Positions 21,604 to 32,859 are shown, numbered from the stretch's first letter. The stretch: DNA of 64,000 bases from Gnetum montanum (GCA_015680685.1 MNCI01016010.1:380831-444830), one strand, 5' to 3'. The notes: a model not told the origin generated them from the sequence alone. Numbers and translations are program-made.

Positions 21604-22561
21604 TAACACTAGAGAAGGTTTACTTTAATAACTAATCACCTTCATATACTAAATCTAGATATTATGCAAAGGTAAAATGTTTTGCTAGAAAACAAGAAAA
21701 ATAGCTATAATTAATTAATTAATTAGAATATTATAATTGGGTTTTGAAAACCCATAACTTCCAAAGCCTTTCACCCTTAAATGATATTGTAGAGCATGAG
21801 GCTTTACAACCATATAATGGTTGTTCTTAATGAAAGATACAACCAATAGAGAATCCCTTCCACAACCCAGGATTTAGATATTGACTCATAAGTAAGACAC
21901 AAAAGAATAGACTACATGGCTTAACACATCACATAATTGACCTTAAAGCTACAATCACCAATTGTACTCACTCAATTTGCTCTCACATCCTCTCTTGCTA
22001 ATCTCTCCACACTCAAGAGTTCTCTTTCTTAGTCATGGTATTAACAAGTATGAATTACATCAATATTTATGAATAACAAGAGATAAGAAACCTAGAAACC
22101 TTCTCTTAACTCTACTTGAGCTTCTTCAGTTATTTCTATAGCCTTCTCACCTTCTCCCTGGTTGTTTTCTTTCTTTTCTAACTTATCCTAGTTGTTTTCT
22201 AAATTGGGATGGGTGAATTTGGAAGTTTTCCTAGTTGTATGGGTTGTCTCTAACCTTGCAAAGATGTCTCCTATTTTCAAGGGAGACGTCTCCAATGTAG
22301 CCAAGACATCTCCTTCTAGGATAAGACATCTCCTCCTAGTAGGAGACGTCTTGGGTAAGACATCTTGTCTATAGCAAGATGTCTTCCCTGCAAAGACTAC
22401 ACTCATGACAAGGTATTTTCCTTGACCTCAAGGCATCTTTTATCAAACCCAAGCCTTGGCCAATACATCTTCTTACCCTCCAAGACATCTTTAACAATCC
22501 TGAAACCTTTAAACATAAATGTAGGGCAGGAAAATAGAAGATTAGAAGAGATGTCCCTCCA
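21604..22561 (-). repeat. 5' LTR of element D (right copy)
   Basis: About 958 bp, aligned with 10096-11041. The U3 region (22260-22495) still has two intact AGACGTCT palindromes plus AGATGTCT and AGACATCT versions. Minus-strand TTGGTATATTTTG just inside its inner edge may be a decayed initiator-Met primer site. A ~175 bp leader (21431-21603), rich in A on the plus strand, separates it from gag. Confidence 0.75.
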
Positions 22562-22564
22562 CAA

Positions 22565-23100
22565 GTGATAAATAAGAGGGTCTTTAAGTTCCCACAACAT
22601 GTAAAACTAGCCTCAACTTTGAAGCTCACCTTAAGAGAAAACTACATATGGAGCATACCACCAAGGAATCTCTCAAGTATGATATCTTCAATCAAGTTAG
22701 ACTTATTTAATGTTGTTCACTTAGGCTTCATTCTCAATGAACTCCACATGTTACCACATCTCAAAACCATAATCATAAAGAGTGCATATATAAAAGTCCT
22801 TCCTAGGTATATAGAAAGTTTTACTTCTTGAAAATTTGAAGTTGGAAGATTGTCATTGGCATACATAACTACCATTAGCTTTTGAGAGCCTTTCATTGTT
22901 CAAACAATTAAATCTCCTCGACTATAATAACATAATTTCCCTTCCAAAAAACTTTAAAAGATTGGGATCTTTAAGGCTATTATTTTTAATTCACTACAAA
23001 AATCTCAAAGAATTGAGATAACATTTCACAATTTACCTTCTCTAGAATTTTTGGATATGCATGGTTGCATTGAATTAATATCAAAGTAGATGAATTTATT
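22565..23100 (+). pseudogene. NLR-type leucine-rich-repeat remnant, right piece
   Basis: An 88-codon open frame (22565-22831) reads FKFPQHVKLASTLKLTLRENYIWSIPP, then SSIKLDLFNVVHLG and LNELHMLPHLKTIIIKSAYIKVLPRYIESF. Leucine/isoleucine spacing at roughly 23-25 residues fits the LRR region of plant intracellular immune receptors, with the LPHLK and LP-YIESF signatures. Beyond the first stop, shifted frames continue in the same style (SLPKNFKRLGSLRLLFL near 22930-22985) to about 23100. No nucleotide-binding or TIR/coiled-coil domain is present. A receptor-like LRR protein is an alternative. Confidence 0.5.
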
Positions 23101-23715
23101 TGTCCATATAGAAAATTTATAAAAAATAAACATTTTTTAATATTCATATCTTATTATAAGATGTCATTTTTTTTGATAAGCATGACATAAATATAAAATG
23201 TATACATTATTAGAGATGTAGAGACAAATCTTATGTTTTTGACTTCAGTTATACCTTACATTGCTAAATTATTATATTGGTTTAATAATTCTAATAATAA
23301 TGGTTAGATGACTAAAATTTATTATTAGAGGAGTAAAGATGTGTTGAAGTTAATTGTGTGTTTTTTTTATTATTATATAACCCCCACTGGAATTCTTTAT
23401 GGTAGTGAATGTAAAGTATGAAGTTTGATTAATGGCTAGTTTACTACAAAAGCAATGGTTTTTAACATCTTTAAAAATTGAAAATATGAAGGGAAACATC
23501 CATTATTTTTTCTTTCATTTTTACAACTTTTTATCTACTCACTATTAATGTTTTGTTGCCAATAGTTTGTAATTATACTTTGAACAACTTATAATATCTA
23601 CAATTGGAATCAAACTTGTGTTGTAAAAAATTGTGTAATTTTTATTCACTAAGCACATATAATATCAAAGGGTTGATTATATTTACATATTATTTATTTT
23701 CTATTTTAATAGGAG
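23101..23715. other. AT-rich stretch, nothing recognised
   Basis: Very AT-rich with homopolymer runs and no open frame of note. The last ~80 bases lead into the copia gag scrap, so part may be its leader or LTR, but no LTR boundary could be set. Confidence 0.5.
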
Positions 23716-23990
23716 GTGTGTATTTTCAAGATAAAAAATATGTTGATTTTGGTGAATAAATCTGATGGTCAAAATTATGAGCTCTATAAGATCAATGTGG
23801 AGGACCTATTGTATGAGCAAGAACTTGAGTTGCTTATAGAAATACCAAGTACAAAACCTACTTTCATTTTCATTAATTTATGGAGAAAACTATATCAAAG
23901 AGCTCTAGCATTTAATTAACATTATATGGATCATTCCATTCTTAAAAATATGCAAGAGGAATGTAACATCCCTATCTAAAGCTCCTTCCT
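23716..23990 (+). pseudogene. Copia gag fragment (N-terminal)
   Basis: A 67-codon frame reads LVNKSDGQNYELYKINVEDLLYEQELELLIEIPSTKP, then LWRKLYQRALAFN. This is the start of a Ty1/copia gag (UBN2-type): the F/L-DGxNYxxWKxxMExLL opening, followed by WxxxxxRAxxxI. A stop at 23919 is followed by YMDHSILKNMQEEC in the same style. No zinc knuckle, protease or LTR pair belongs to it, so it is an isolated 5' scrap, different from the copia at 28386. Confidence 0.6.
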
Positions 23991-24129
23991 TTTGTTGATA
24001 TGTTATATGACTCAAACCTTGTATGTGTTGTGCCTAGCTTATTTGTTGTACCTTAACCTTATATTGTACTTTGTTCATTTGATAATTTACTATCATATTT
24101 GCTTATATAGATATTATGTTGTTCTTTTC

Positions 24130-24318
24130 TAAGGTGGAATTATATGGGGGTGTTGGAACCTTAAAATAATTACAATATAGGTACACCCCAAGATATATAG
24201 TCTGACTAGAAATTTACAACTCAACATTGCCCACTAAAATCGAACCCATGACATGGAGCTTTCAAATCAAGAGTCTTACTACTAGGCTAATACATAATTA
24301 TTAAGGTGGAATTATATG
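24130..24318 (-). mobile_element. tRNA-derived SINE with 17 bp target duplications
   Basis: TAAGGTGGAATTATATG occurs at 24130-24146 and exactly again at 24302-24318. Between them, on the minus strand, lie an A-box-like TAGCCTAGTAGTAAGAC and, about 35 bases on, a B-box GGGTTCGATT, the two internal Pol III promoter elements of a tRNA gene. The body is 155 bp and ends without a long A tail. The exact duplication indicates LINE-type retrotransposition. The B box matches the GGTTCGANTCC consensus well; the A box has one or two changes. It cannot be a functional tRNA because no cloverleaf with a 3' acceptor follows. Confidence 0.75.
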
Positions 24319-24600
24319 ATTATATTATTTTATTCTATAAACCATATGTACATATTTGATTATATATTACACTTAGTTGATTGATTTTATGTTTAATTAA
24401 ATTAATATTTTATTGTTTCGCTGGTCTATTTGGACATTTAATTAATATAATATTAGACCATATTATATTAAAAAACAACTTTATGCCAAAGCACCAAGCA
24501 TAAGAAAATAAATAAATGAAGCAAAGGTCCTAGGTTCTAAACACCATGGTGTTACACACTCTTGATCTTAAAGGAATCTTTATCTTTGAAGATAAGAATA
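24319..24600. other. AT-rich stretch
   Basis: Between the SINE and the minus-strand gag fragment, with runs such as TTAATTAAATTAATATTTTATTG. It may be part of the truncated 3' side of that element; nothing specific is recognised. Confidence 0.4.
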
Positions 24601-25644
24601 AGAATCCATCTAATGCTTCCTCCTTTTTGCATTCAAGTCCTTCTTGAGCCTCCAAAATTTTGTAGCACTATCCTCTCCCATCATTTGATTGTTAAACACT
24701 AGTAGAAACTTATAGGGTTTGAGAGGATTTCTTTCTTTATCCCTTTAGAAATTGAGCTCTTAAGTGTCTAAGTTCATGACAATGATAACATGCCTTCACC
24801 CTTACTTGATTTTTCACTATGGAAATTTAAGAAGCAAGTTATCTACTCATTTGTTACTTTACCATATCGATACATGGAGATTCTTCATTATTACTTTTAG
24901 CCATGGTTGAAGGTCTTTTTACGATCCTTCTTAAAAACTTCAACTTAATTCCTAAAGTAGATAAATGGGCTTCTTCATAATTTCCAAAATTCAAAGCAAC
25001 TAAGTGATACTTGATCGAAGGTTTCAATCCCTTATAGAACCTCGTTACCCATGCCTACTCATCATCCAATATATATACCACTAGCTCATTAAACTTTGTA
25101 TCATAATCATGCATATTCATGTTATCTTGTTGCAAGTAATAAAATTTATCCTATTTTTTCTAGTAAGTCTTAATAGTAAATCAATCCTCAAACTCATATT
25201 TGGAAATATCTCATAAGACTACTTCAACATTTCAACCCCTTACATGAAGCAAATTATTCCACCATCGACTTATTGCTTCTTGTAGTTTGTAAGTAGCCAC
25301 TCTTATCTTTTGAGTTAGTGAACTATTCACCACTTATAAATCTTTCTTCATCTTTTCAACCCACTCACATGCCACCAATGGATCATTAGGGTACTTATAA
25401 GTTAAAGGCCTTAGCTTTCTAAAGTCTCACATTAACTTGCTTCCATCATTAGCACATCCATGATTGTTACCACCATTACCATCATTGTTGACACCATTAT
25501 TTATCATGTTGATAAGGATCTAAAATAATTTTTACAACACTTGATCCAAAATTAATCCATTAGTTTCCCTTGCCTCATTGTTCCTCCTTGATCTTCTTGG
25601 TGCAATCTATAAAAAACTAATAAACTACGAATAGAAATATTAAA
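24601..25644 (-). pseudogene. Minus-strand gypsy gag fragment (element E)
   Basis: Read leftward from 25640: ARETNGLILDQVL, an Asn/Gly-rich stretch (NNGVNNDGNGGNNHG), RKLRPLTYKYPNDPLVACEWVEKMKKDL, LTQKIRVATYKLQEAISRWWNNL, DISKYEFED-FTIKTY, DKFYYLQQDNMNMHDYDTKFNELVVY, and TRFYKGLKPSIKYHLVAL. That order, with WW in the middle, is the capsid domain of plant gypsy elements of the del/Tekay type. A knuckle relic CYHCHELRHL (near 24770) follows. There is no pol. It is a different family from element D. Stops at several TAG/TAA positions make it a pseudogene. Confidence 0.65.
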
Positions 25645-25660
25645 CCATGCTCTTATTCCA
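25645..25660 (-). other. Primer-binding site of element E (initiator-Met type)
   Basis: The minus strand reads TGGAATAAGAGCATGG; the standard site is TGGTATCAGAGCATGG. It lies just upstream of the minus-strand gag, as expected. Confidence 0.6.
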
Positions 25661-25661
25661 A

Positions 25662-26130
25662 GATATCACATCCTCAAAATCATACTTAAGAAAATAATTA
25701 AATTATACCATTCATGAGGCATGTAAAGAATAAACTTAACCACTTAATAAATTCTTAATCCACTTAAATACTTACAAAATCATATAAGCTAAATAAATAA
25801 CATGCAAACTTAATAACTTAGAAGCCACTTAAAAATCCACATTTAACAATTTAATGCCTACTTAGGTCTAATTATAACATAATATCAAAGTTCCACTAAA
25901 AATTCATATTCATGACCAAAATACAGATCCATTGAATGATAAAAATATAAAATGAAATACGTAAATATATAATCTTCTCATCCAATGTTACTCTTTCTTT
26001 TAGCTCCTTCTTGTCCTTCTCCAAAGCATGAAACACATGCAAGAAGGATTAAAACATCTTCATAGTCAAGGAAAACCATCTTGAATCTTGCTAGAAAAAG
26101 GCTAGAAGATGAGGCTCATGTTGCAAGCTT
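25662..26130 (-). repeat. Probable 5' LTR remnant of element E
   Basis: By position this sequence, next to the primer site and outside gag, should be the LTR of element E. No second copy exists in the window, so the outer boundary is a guess. Confidence 0.3.
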
Positions 26131-27049
26131 ATTGTTAGAAACAATAGAAAATACCATTAAATTATCAATTAATCATTAACATTAACATTGTTGTTAACGC
26201 ATACCATTAATTCATGATTTTCATTACCTATGATATTCCTATGAGATTTATAACATTAGATGTTAAAATAAGTATAAAGTTGATACTGACTTAAACTAGT
26301 CATTACGACCTCTTGGTTGGGAACCTCACCTCTCTAGACCATCCTCATGAAAATACAACTATTTGGTTATGTTTATGACTAGTATCAATCTTATAGCTAA
26401 CCTAAAGCTCGAGCTCATGACTATTACTTAAGTTCTAATATTGAATGCATGTCACCAGATTGATGAATCATCTATGACATCAAGTTACTATGGCCAATCA
26501 ACCATTCTTGTATTAGTTGTCTTTATAGAAGTCATGTTACTTAATGAATTGCAACTAGCATTTCTGGCTACTAATACTAATTTCATGTCACTAAGTATTA
26601 GAATAAGCCCACATTGATTAAGAATGAGTTTCCAACGTCCAAGATAGAATAAATGAACAATTGGAATAAACCCCCAAGCAAATATATAACATGCGTTTAT
26701 ACCTATTAGAGTGTGCGTAGAAGCTTTGAATTCTTCAAAATTCAATATTACCATTAGAAATTAATCAATGTAGTGAGAATTGATATCTTACTGATTTTCA
26801 TCACTTGAGCACTGTTATTGCAAGAATGCTCTTGGCTGAAAAGTATAGATATCATTGGTTATTACTTGAAGTGATAAGGATCAAGATGCTTGGCATCTTT
26901 TGAAATTTTAGACATGTTGATTGGCATCACTGCAGTGATTGCAAGTGATTTAATGGAAATCAATATCATTAAAGATCAAGGAATTTGTTGTCAAAAGAGA
27001 AGCAAAGAATTGACTTTTTATTTGATTGATCTAGAAACTCCACATCATG
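26131..27049. other. Unassigned sequence
   Basis: About 0.9 kb of AT-rich DNA with two short open frames (minus 26754-26488, plus 26890-27132) lacking recognisable domains. The plus frame continues into the copia 3' fragment from 27050, which is coincidental. Confidence 0.4.
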
Positions 27050-27502
27050 TGTTCTCATTATGCATGGAAAAAATCCATTATATTGAAAATGAAGGAAATA
27101 ATCATCTATCAACTTATTCACTTGTGAAGTAGAATTTATTATCATGGTTGAATGCCTTCAACGCATGCTCTAGCTTAAGAAACTTCTCTCACAATTCAAA
27201 TTTGAAGTTGTTCTCTTTACAAATTTGTATTGTGATAATAGAACAATAATTAAATTATCCCAAGACTATGTACATCATAAAAAATCCAAATACATTAACA
27301 TCAAGTACTATTTTATCAAGTAAGAAGTGAAAGAGTGAACCATCAAACCCATTCAAAAGAGCAACTTGCTAACTTACTAACAAAAAATCTTTACTATTAT
27401 AGGATTAAGTGCATTAATGAATCTATAGAAATTCAAAGCATCACAAAGAAAGGAGAAAGAAACGATGAAGAATGAAGATTTCCTTCTACTCTAAGGAGGG
27501 AT
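27050..27502 (+). pseudogene. Copia pol 3' end (RNase H), fragment of a second copy
   Basis: Aligns from TTCTCATTATGCATG with 32010-32458, the 3' end of the copia described next. It covers the end of RNase H (the part that would read TCEAEFIAMAE), the tail of pol and the purine tract CTAAGGAGGGAT. The alignment starts abruptly at 27050, so everything upstream in this copy is gone. It shares the LTR at 27503 with the downstream copy. Confidence 0.7.
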
Positions 27503-28364
27503 TATTGTCTTTTTAGAAGAAAAGACAATAATTTTTGGATTAATGAGCACTTGTAATGTTATTTTAGCCCTAATTCATATACATATTTAATTTTTAAGGT
27601 TTCTTTATCATTAGAACTATTTTGTATTATTTTTAGTAAACTTTGTCCCACTAGTCACATATATATATATATATCCAAGGAATCTCTTACAAATTTGTAG
27701 TAGGGAATCATGAATATAATTTTAGCAAGAATTTGACTATTTCATCATCAATTTATCAATTCATAAAAATTCATCAACATCATTCATCATTATTTATTTA
27801 ATCTTCGAAGTTGAATAGTCAGAATTAGGGACATTCACTATTTTGATCATATCTCAATCATTTCACAACATGTTTCAATTATTCTAGATTTATTAGAAAG
27901 CTAGAATAGTTGGCTACATCAAAAAAAATATTAGCTCAAATTTTTTTCCTATTTGGAAATGAATTAGCTATATAATTTGGTAGACTTTCTAAATTCCAAA
28001 TTTATACTAGAATGAATGATAGTAAATTACTAGATTATTTCTCCTTCATATCACAAACATTTGATGTGATATTAAATTTATTTGAAAGGTAATATCTATG
28101 GAAAGGTTTACTTAAACTTTTATCATCCTAAACTTAACAACTTTTGAGTTATCATCTCTCAAAGTTGCACTACTAGAATTACTATGATTTTTAGTAGATT
28201 GAAAAGAGCATAACATAACCTCAACTTCTTGATATTTTTTGTAGTACTTTCTATTTCCAAATTATATAGAACTTTCTAATATTTTTAAAAATATAAAATG
28301 TTTAGCTGCTTCATTGTGAATTCAAGATAACCAAGTAGTTCTTTCATTGCCTGAAATTTCTTCA
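27503..28364 (+). repeat. Copia LTR (intact copy)
   Basis: 862 bp. It starts TATTGTCTTTTTAG (the terminal TG mutated to TA; the 3' copy has TGTTGGC) after a purine tract, and ends TTTCTTCA. It serves both as the 3' LTR of the fragment at 27050 and the 5' LTR of the main body. Confidence 0.8.
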
Positions 28365-28365
28365 C

Positions 28366-28380
28366 TTGGTATTAGAGTGT
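28366..28380 (+). other. Copia primer-binding site (initiator-Met tRNA)
   Basis: TTGGTATTAGAGTGT lies one base after the LTR; the standard site is TTGGTATCAGAGC. One C-to-T change within the core. Confidence 0.8.
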
Positions 28381-28385
28381 TAGCT

Positions 28386-29400
28386 TCACCTACAAAAATA
28401 AGCATAAAAGACATAGCTAGATGCTCTATCATCATTAATGGCTATCAAGACTTCACACTAAGGATAAGGACAATGAAAGGCCTTCTTGAACATAATGACT
28501 ATTGGGAAATAATTAAAACAAGGTTTGAATTCATCCATGATTTTGAAGATTTCACTAGCTTAAAAATCAAAGAATATGAGAGAAAGAAGAATAATAACAA
28601 TTAGGCCCTCATAATGCTATTGGCCAATGTCTTACAAGTTATTTCTAGTAGATATAGTTGTCATGATATTATCAAAGAATTATGAGATTGTCTCTAATTA
28701 GAATACAAGGGAAGCTTGGAAAATCAACAATTGCAGCAACTAATCCCCAAATAAAAAATCAATAACCTAGAAGTTGAAAGAAATGAAAGTGTCAAAGATT
28801 CATTTATTAGAATATATGGTAGCTTATGAAAAATAAATGAATATGGATATGGATATATCAATAGGTAAAGGTTCAAAAATTTATTCAAGCTGTCTACATA
28901 GATTCAAGATTTGAAAACATGATAGAAAATATTACTCTTTCAAAGGACTTCAACCTGCTTAGTATCAATGAATTAGTTGCTCAAGTTAGACCCATGCAAA
29001 TTATGAAGAATAACAAATAGTCTAGTGAAGATGATCAAACATACATACTAACCAAAGAGGAAGAGGTAAGCAAGGAAGATTTAGAGAGAGAGTAAGATTC
29101 AATTATTAGAATAGAGATCAAGTAATAAACTAAAATGGTGATTAAAATATAAGAGAAAGAGGAAGAGGTTCAAGTAGAAGAAGAGGTAGATGGTATCAAT
29201 CTGAAAGATAAATACAGGGTCAAGACTCAATACCATATTGCAACCTTTATAAAAGAAAAGCTCATACCATCAACCAATGCTAGACTAAAATTGGTTTTGA
29301 AATAATACATGGGTAAACTTCACAAACAAAATAAGATAGTCCCTCATCATCTCAAAAGGATACTTAAGAAGAACAATCAAGTACTTATGTAGCCTTTATC
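28386..29400 (+). pseudogene. Copia gag pseudogene
   Basis: Open to 28604: ARCSIIINGYQDFTLRIRTMKGLLEHNDYWEIIKTRFE, the first part of a copia capsid. It continues through stops with LEYKGSLENQQLQQL and RNESVKDSFIRIYGS (the KDE-SVKDYFxR block of UBN2 gag). Near 29085-29215 lies an Arg/Gly/Arg-rich stretch, and CNLYKRKAHTINQC near 29240 is a degraded zinc knuckle. The upstream ATG at 28347 lies inside the LTR and is not the start. Confidence 0.65.
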
Positions 29401-29419
29401 TTAATTAAAGAAATAAAAT

Positions 29420-30880
29420 AATATTCTTGAATTATAAATAGTCGGTGCTCCAATCACATGACACCATTCAAAAATTATCTTCTAAATTACAAAATAAACA
29501 ATAGCATTGCCACCATCAAAATTAGAAATGAAAAATATTTAGTCATAAAAGGAAGAGAAGATTGTATAGTTAAATTAAAAAATAAATAAAAATTCACCAT
29601 TGCAAATGTTTATTGTGTTCCTAATCTTTCCAACTCTTTCTTCTCTATTAGAAAAATCTCTAGTGAACGAAATAATGTTAGTTTCAAGAGCATTTTCTAC
29701 ATTATCAACAAATCCAATGTTGAAGAAATTTTGAAAATCAAAGCATTGAATAACAAAATATATTACCTTAAATGTGACTATCTAAATGAAAAGGGAGACA
29801 TCGTAAGCAACCATACTACTTAAGAAAACCATGTGCTCACAAAAAAATCCAATCAAATCTCAAAAAAAGATAAAGTCAAGAAAAAGGATAATAAAAATTT
29901 TAGCAAATCCAGGCTCTCGCATGGAAGGCTTGGTTACACCTCCTATCGCAAAATTGAAAGGATGATCAAATAGGATAAAGCTACATGAATAAAATTTTAG
30001 ATATTCCTCAAGATAAATGTGAGAATTATGTACAAGAAGAGAAAACTAATTCTTCTTACAATGCTTACATGATGAATAAGGAAAAACCATCTGATCTTCT
30101 ACACATGGATCTTGTTTGGCCAATGATCACTATTTCAATTTGAGAGGAAAATTATTTCATGGTCATAGTAGACAAATACTCAAGATACACTTAGACTTAA
30201 AATCTAAAGCAAAAGGATGAAACCATCAAATACTTTAAAACTTTTCACAAAATAAATGAAAACTCCATAAATGTCATAATTGAGACCATCAAATGAAATA
30301 AAGCAGGTGAATTTATAAATAAATAATATGAAAATATTTATAAAGAAAATGGTATCTTTCATTATACTACATGTGTATATTGCTTGCAATTAAATAGAGT
30401 AGCTGAAATAAAGAATAAAATAATACAAGACATGACAAGATGCTTACTAAAGCATGTCTCACTACCTAACCAATATTAAAGTATGGTCATCATAGCTACT
30501 TGTTACATATCTAATTGAATCATCACAAAAAAATGAAGGTAGATCATTATATAAATACATATATAATAGAATTCATAACCTGAGTCATATAAGAATGTTT
30601 GGATGTAATTGGTATGTAAGGACCCCAAAAAATTTCATTAGCAAACTTGAAGATAGAGGAAAGAAATGCATCTTTCTTTGTTATGCTTCTTACACTAGTG
30701 GATATAGGTGTTATGACCCAATGAATTAGAAATTACTTGTTTCAAGATATGTTATATTTAATGAGACAAAGCTCAATATATCAGAGTTCGAAACCATGAG
30801 TTTAAAGAGACCATCCTCGCTCTCAAATACTATACACAAATTTTGAAAGAAGAACCACAAGATCTCACAATATTACAAAT
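29420..30880 (+). pseudogene. Copia protease and integrase pseudogene
   Basis: The protease start is seen as a D/N-SRCSNHMT-like relic (29425-29465; the active form is DSGCSNHMT), followed by a KIRNEKYLVIKGRED block. The GAG-preintegrase finger leaves LSHGRLGYTSYRKIERM near 29920. Integrase follows to about 30760 with isolated motifs (FxKxYGIxxxxxCxYxxQxN relic near 30365-30400) and a C-terminal VCKDPKKF and YNELEIT-type block. Stops are so dense that no catalytic residue can be trusted. Confidence 0.55.
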
Positions 30881-30929
30881 ATGACATATTTAGTAGTCTC
30901 ACATGAACCAACCAATGTCAATGAAGCCA

Positions 30930-32300
30930 TGAAATTAAAGTCTAGAAAGAATTCATAGACAAAGAATACAATGTTATCCTAAGAAATAACACATGGGAAT
31001 TAGTTAACAAAGCAGAAGATAAAAGGTTATTAATTATAAGTGGATGCATAAAATGAAGTACGATTAGAAAGGAGAAGTCACAGCACATAAAGCAAGACTT
31101 GTGGTAAGAGGATTAAAACAAAATAAATGCATTGACTATTAAGATATCTTTGCACTAGTGGCTAAATTTAAAACCATTGAGCTCATTCTATCCATAGCAA
31201 CATATAAAGAAATAAAGGTTCAACAAATAGATATCAACTCAACATTTCTAAATGAATACATCCAAGAATAAGTATACATCTACCAACCTTAAGGTTATGT
31301 TATCAAAGAAAAAGAGAACAAAGTATGCAAACTTAACAAAGCTCTATATGACTAAGAGCAAGTACCTAGGACCTAGTTGTAGAGAATTAATGACTATCTC
31401 ACTAGAAATAATTATTGAAATTACATGCTTGAATCAACACTATATTTTAAGGAGGAAGGAGATGAATTCATCATCATATCACTATATGTAGATTACATTA
31501 CCTTTATTTCCATCCATAAAAGGCTAGAAAAAGATTTCAAGAATGACATGAAAATTGAATTTGAAAAGAAGGATCTTGAAGAACTTGAATACTTTCTAGG
31601 AATTAAAGTAAATAAAGATAAGGATTGAATAAAAATTCATCAAACCAAATGCACAAAATCTATCATTTAAAAATTCAATCTAAAGAATGAGAATCCAATC
31701 AACAGTCATTTACTATACAGTTTAAAGCTAACCAACAAAGATAAGAATCCTCTCATAGATACAACCATGATTGGACCACTTTAGTTTCTTTGCCACACTA
31801 AACTAGATTTAGAATATTTAACATCATACTTATCTAGATTCATGCAAGAGCCAAGATAATCTCACATGCAAGAACTTGTGCATCTCCTCAAGTATGTAAA
31901 AGGAACTTGCAACTTTAGTATCTAATTCAGTAAAAGAGAAAATAAGATACATGCATATTCAAATGTTGAGTGGGAAAGAGACAATGATGATAGAAAACTC
32001 ACATTAGGAGTTCTCATTATGCATGTTAAAAATCCAATATACTAAAAATCAAAGAAACAATCATTCATCAGCTTATTCACTTGTGAATAAGAATTTATTG
32101 CCATGGCTGAATGTATCCAACACATACTCTAGCTAAATAAACTTCTCTTACACTTAGGATTTAAAGGTGGTCCCTTTGCAAATTTGTATTAAGATAATAA
32201 AACAAAAATTCTACTATCCCAAGACTATTTACCTCATAAAAAATCAAAACACATTAATATCAGGTACTATTTCATCTAGCAAGAAGTGAAAGAAAGAACC
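30930..32300 (+). pseudogene. Copia reverse transcriptase and RNase H pseudogene
   Basis: RT motifs in order: a KWMHKMKY block (31040), EYIQE-VYIYQP-GY (31255), KVCKLNKALYD (31318), then LYVDYITF at 31481-31504, where the copia YVDD catalytic pair reads VDY, so the second Asp is lost. FEKKDLEELEYFLGIKV follows. RNase H continues with HAYSNVEWERDNDDRK (31950) and EFIAMAECIQHIL, where active elements have AEYIAAA. Together with stops this shows the enzyme is dead. Pol ends at the purine tract AAAAAGGGAT before 32459. Confidence 0.7.
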
Positions 32301-32458
32301 ATCATACCCATTCACAAGAGTAACCTGCTAACTTAATAAAAAAAAATTTGTCTCATAGGATCAAGTACGTCAATGAATCTATAGGAATTTATAGCATAAT
32401 AAAGAAAGGAGAAATAAAATATGAAGAATGAAGATTATCTTCAACTCTAAAAAGGGAT

Positions 32459-32607
32459 TGTTGGCTTTTTAAAGTAGAAGACAATAAATTTTTTATTTTT
32501 GTTATACAAGAATAGTTTATTTTAATAAAATATGAAAAATTTTCAAATTGATGGGTAATTGTAATGTTATTTTGAGCCCAATCCATATATATATATATAT
32601 ATATAAA
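32459..32607 (+). repeat. Copia 3' LTR, left piece
   Basis: TGTTGGCTTTTT start, aligned with 27503 onward. It runs into a (TA)n tract and then the assembly gap. Comparison with the 5' LTR shows about 360 bp of this LTR must lie in the gap before element A. Confidence 0.8.
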
Positions 32608-32859
32608 NNNNNNNNNNNNNNNNNNNNNNNNNNNNNNNNNNNNNNNNNNNNNNNNNNNNNNNNNNNNNNNNNNNNNNNNNNNNNNNNNNNNNNNNNNNNN
32701 NNNNNNNNNNNNNNNNNNNNNNNNNNNNNNNNNNNNNNNNNNNNNNNNNNNNNNNNNNNNNNNNNNNNNNNNNNNNNNNNNNNNNNNNNNNNNNNNNNNN
32801 NNNNNNNNNNNNNNNNNNNNNNNNNNNNNNNNNNNNNNNNNNNNNNNNNNNNNNNNNNN
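32608..32859. other. Assembly gap (252 N)
   Basis: Entered from a (TA)n run and left in the last part of the integrase of element A. By comparison with element C, a complete A would need its 5' LTR, gag and most of pol here, roughly 6-7 kb, plus ~360 bp of copia LTR. Either the gap length is a placeholder or A has a large 5' deletion. Confidence 0.9.

Larger units (their letters stand above)
10096..22561 (-). mobile_element. Minus-strand Ty3/gypsy element D, split by element 2
   Basis: Two LTRs of about 950 bp (left ~10096-11041, right ~21604-22561) align along their length on the minus strand. The internal part reads, right to left: leader, gag, knuckle (interrupted here by element 2), protease, linker, integrase C-terminus. 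Reverse transcriptase, RNase H and the integrase core are absent. Without element 2 the element is about 5.5 kb. A possible primer site at the inner edge of the right LTR (minus strand TTGGTATATTTTG) starts like the initiator-Met type TGGTATCAGAGC but is decayed. Chromovirus-type gypsy is suggested by the integrase C-terminal block. No target duplication was identified. Confidence 0.75.

Noticed and set aside
24210-24290. Functional tRNA gene on the minus strand
   Set aside because: A and B boxes are present but the stems of a cloverleaf do not form and the unit is flanked by target duplications, so it is a SINE.
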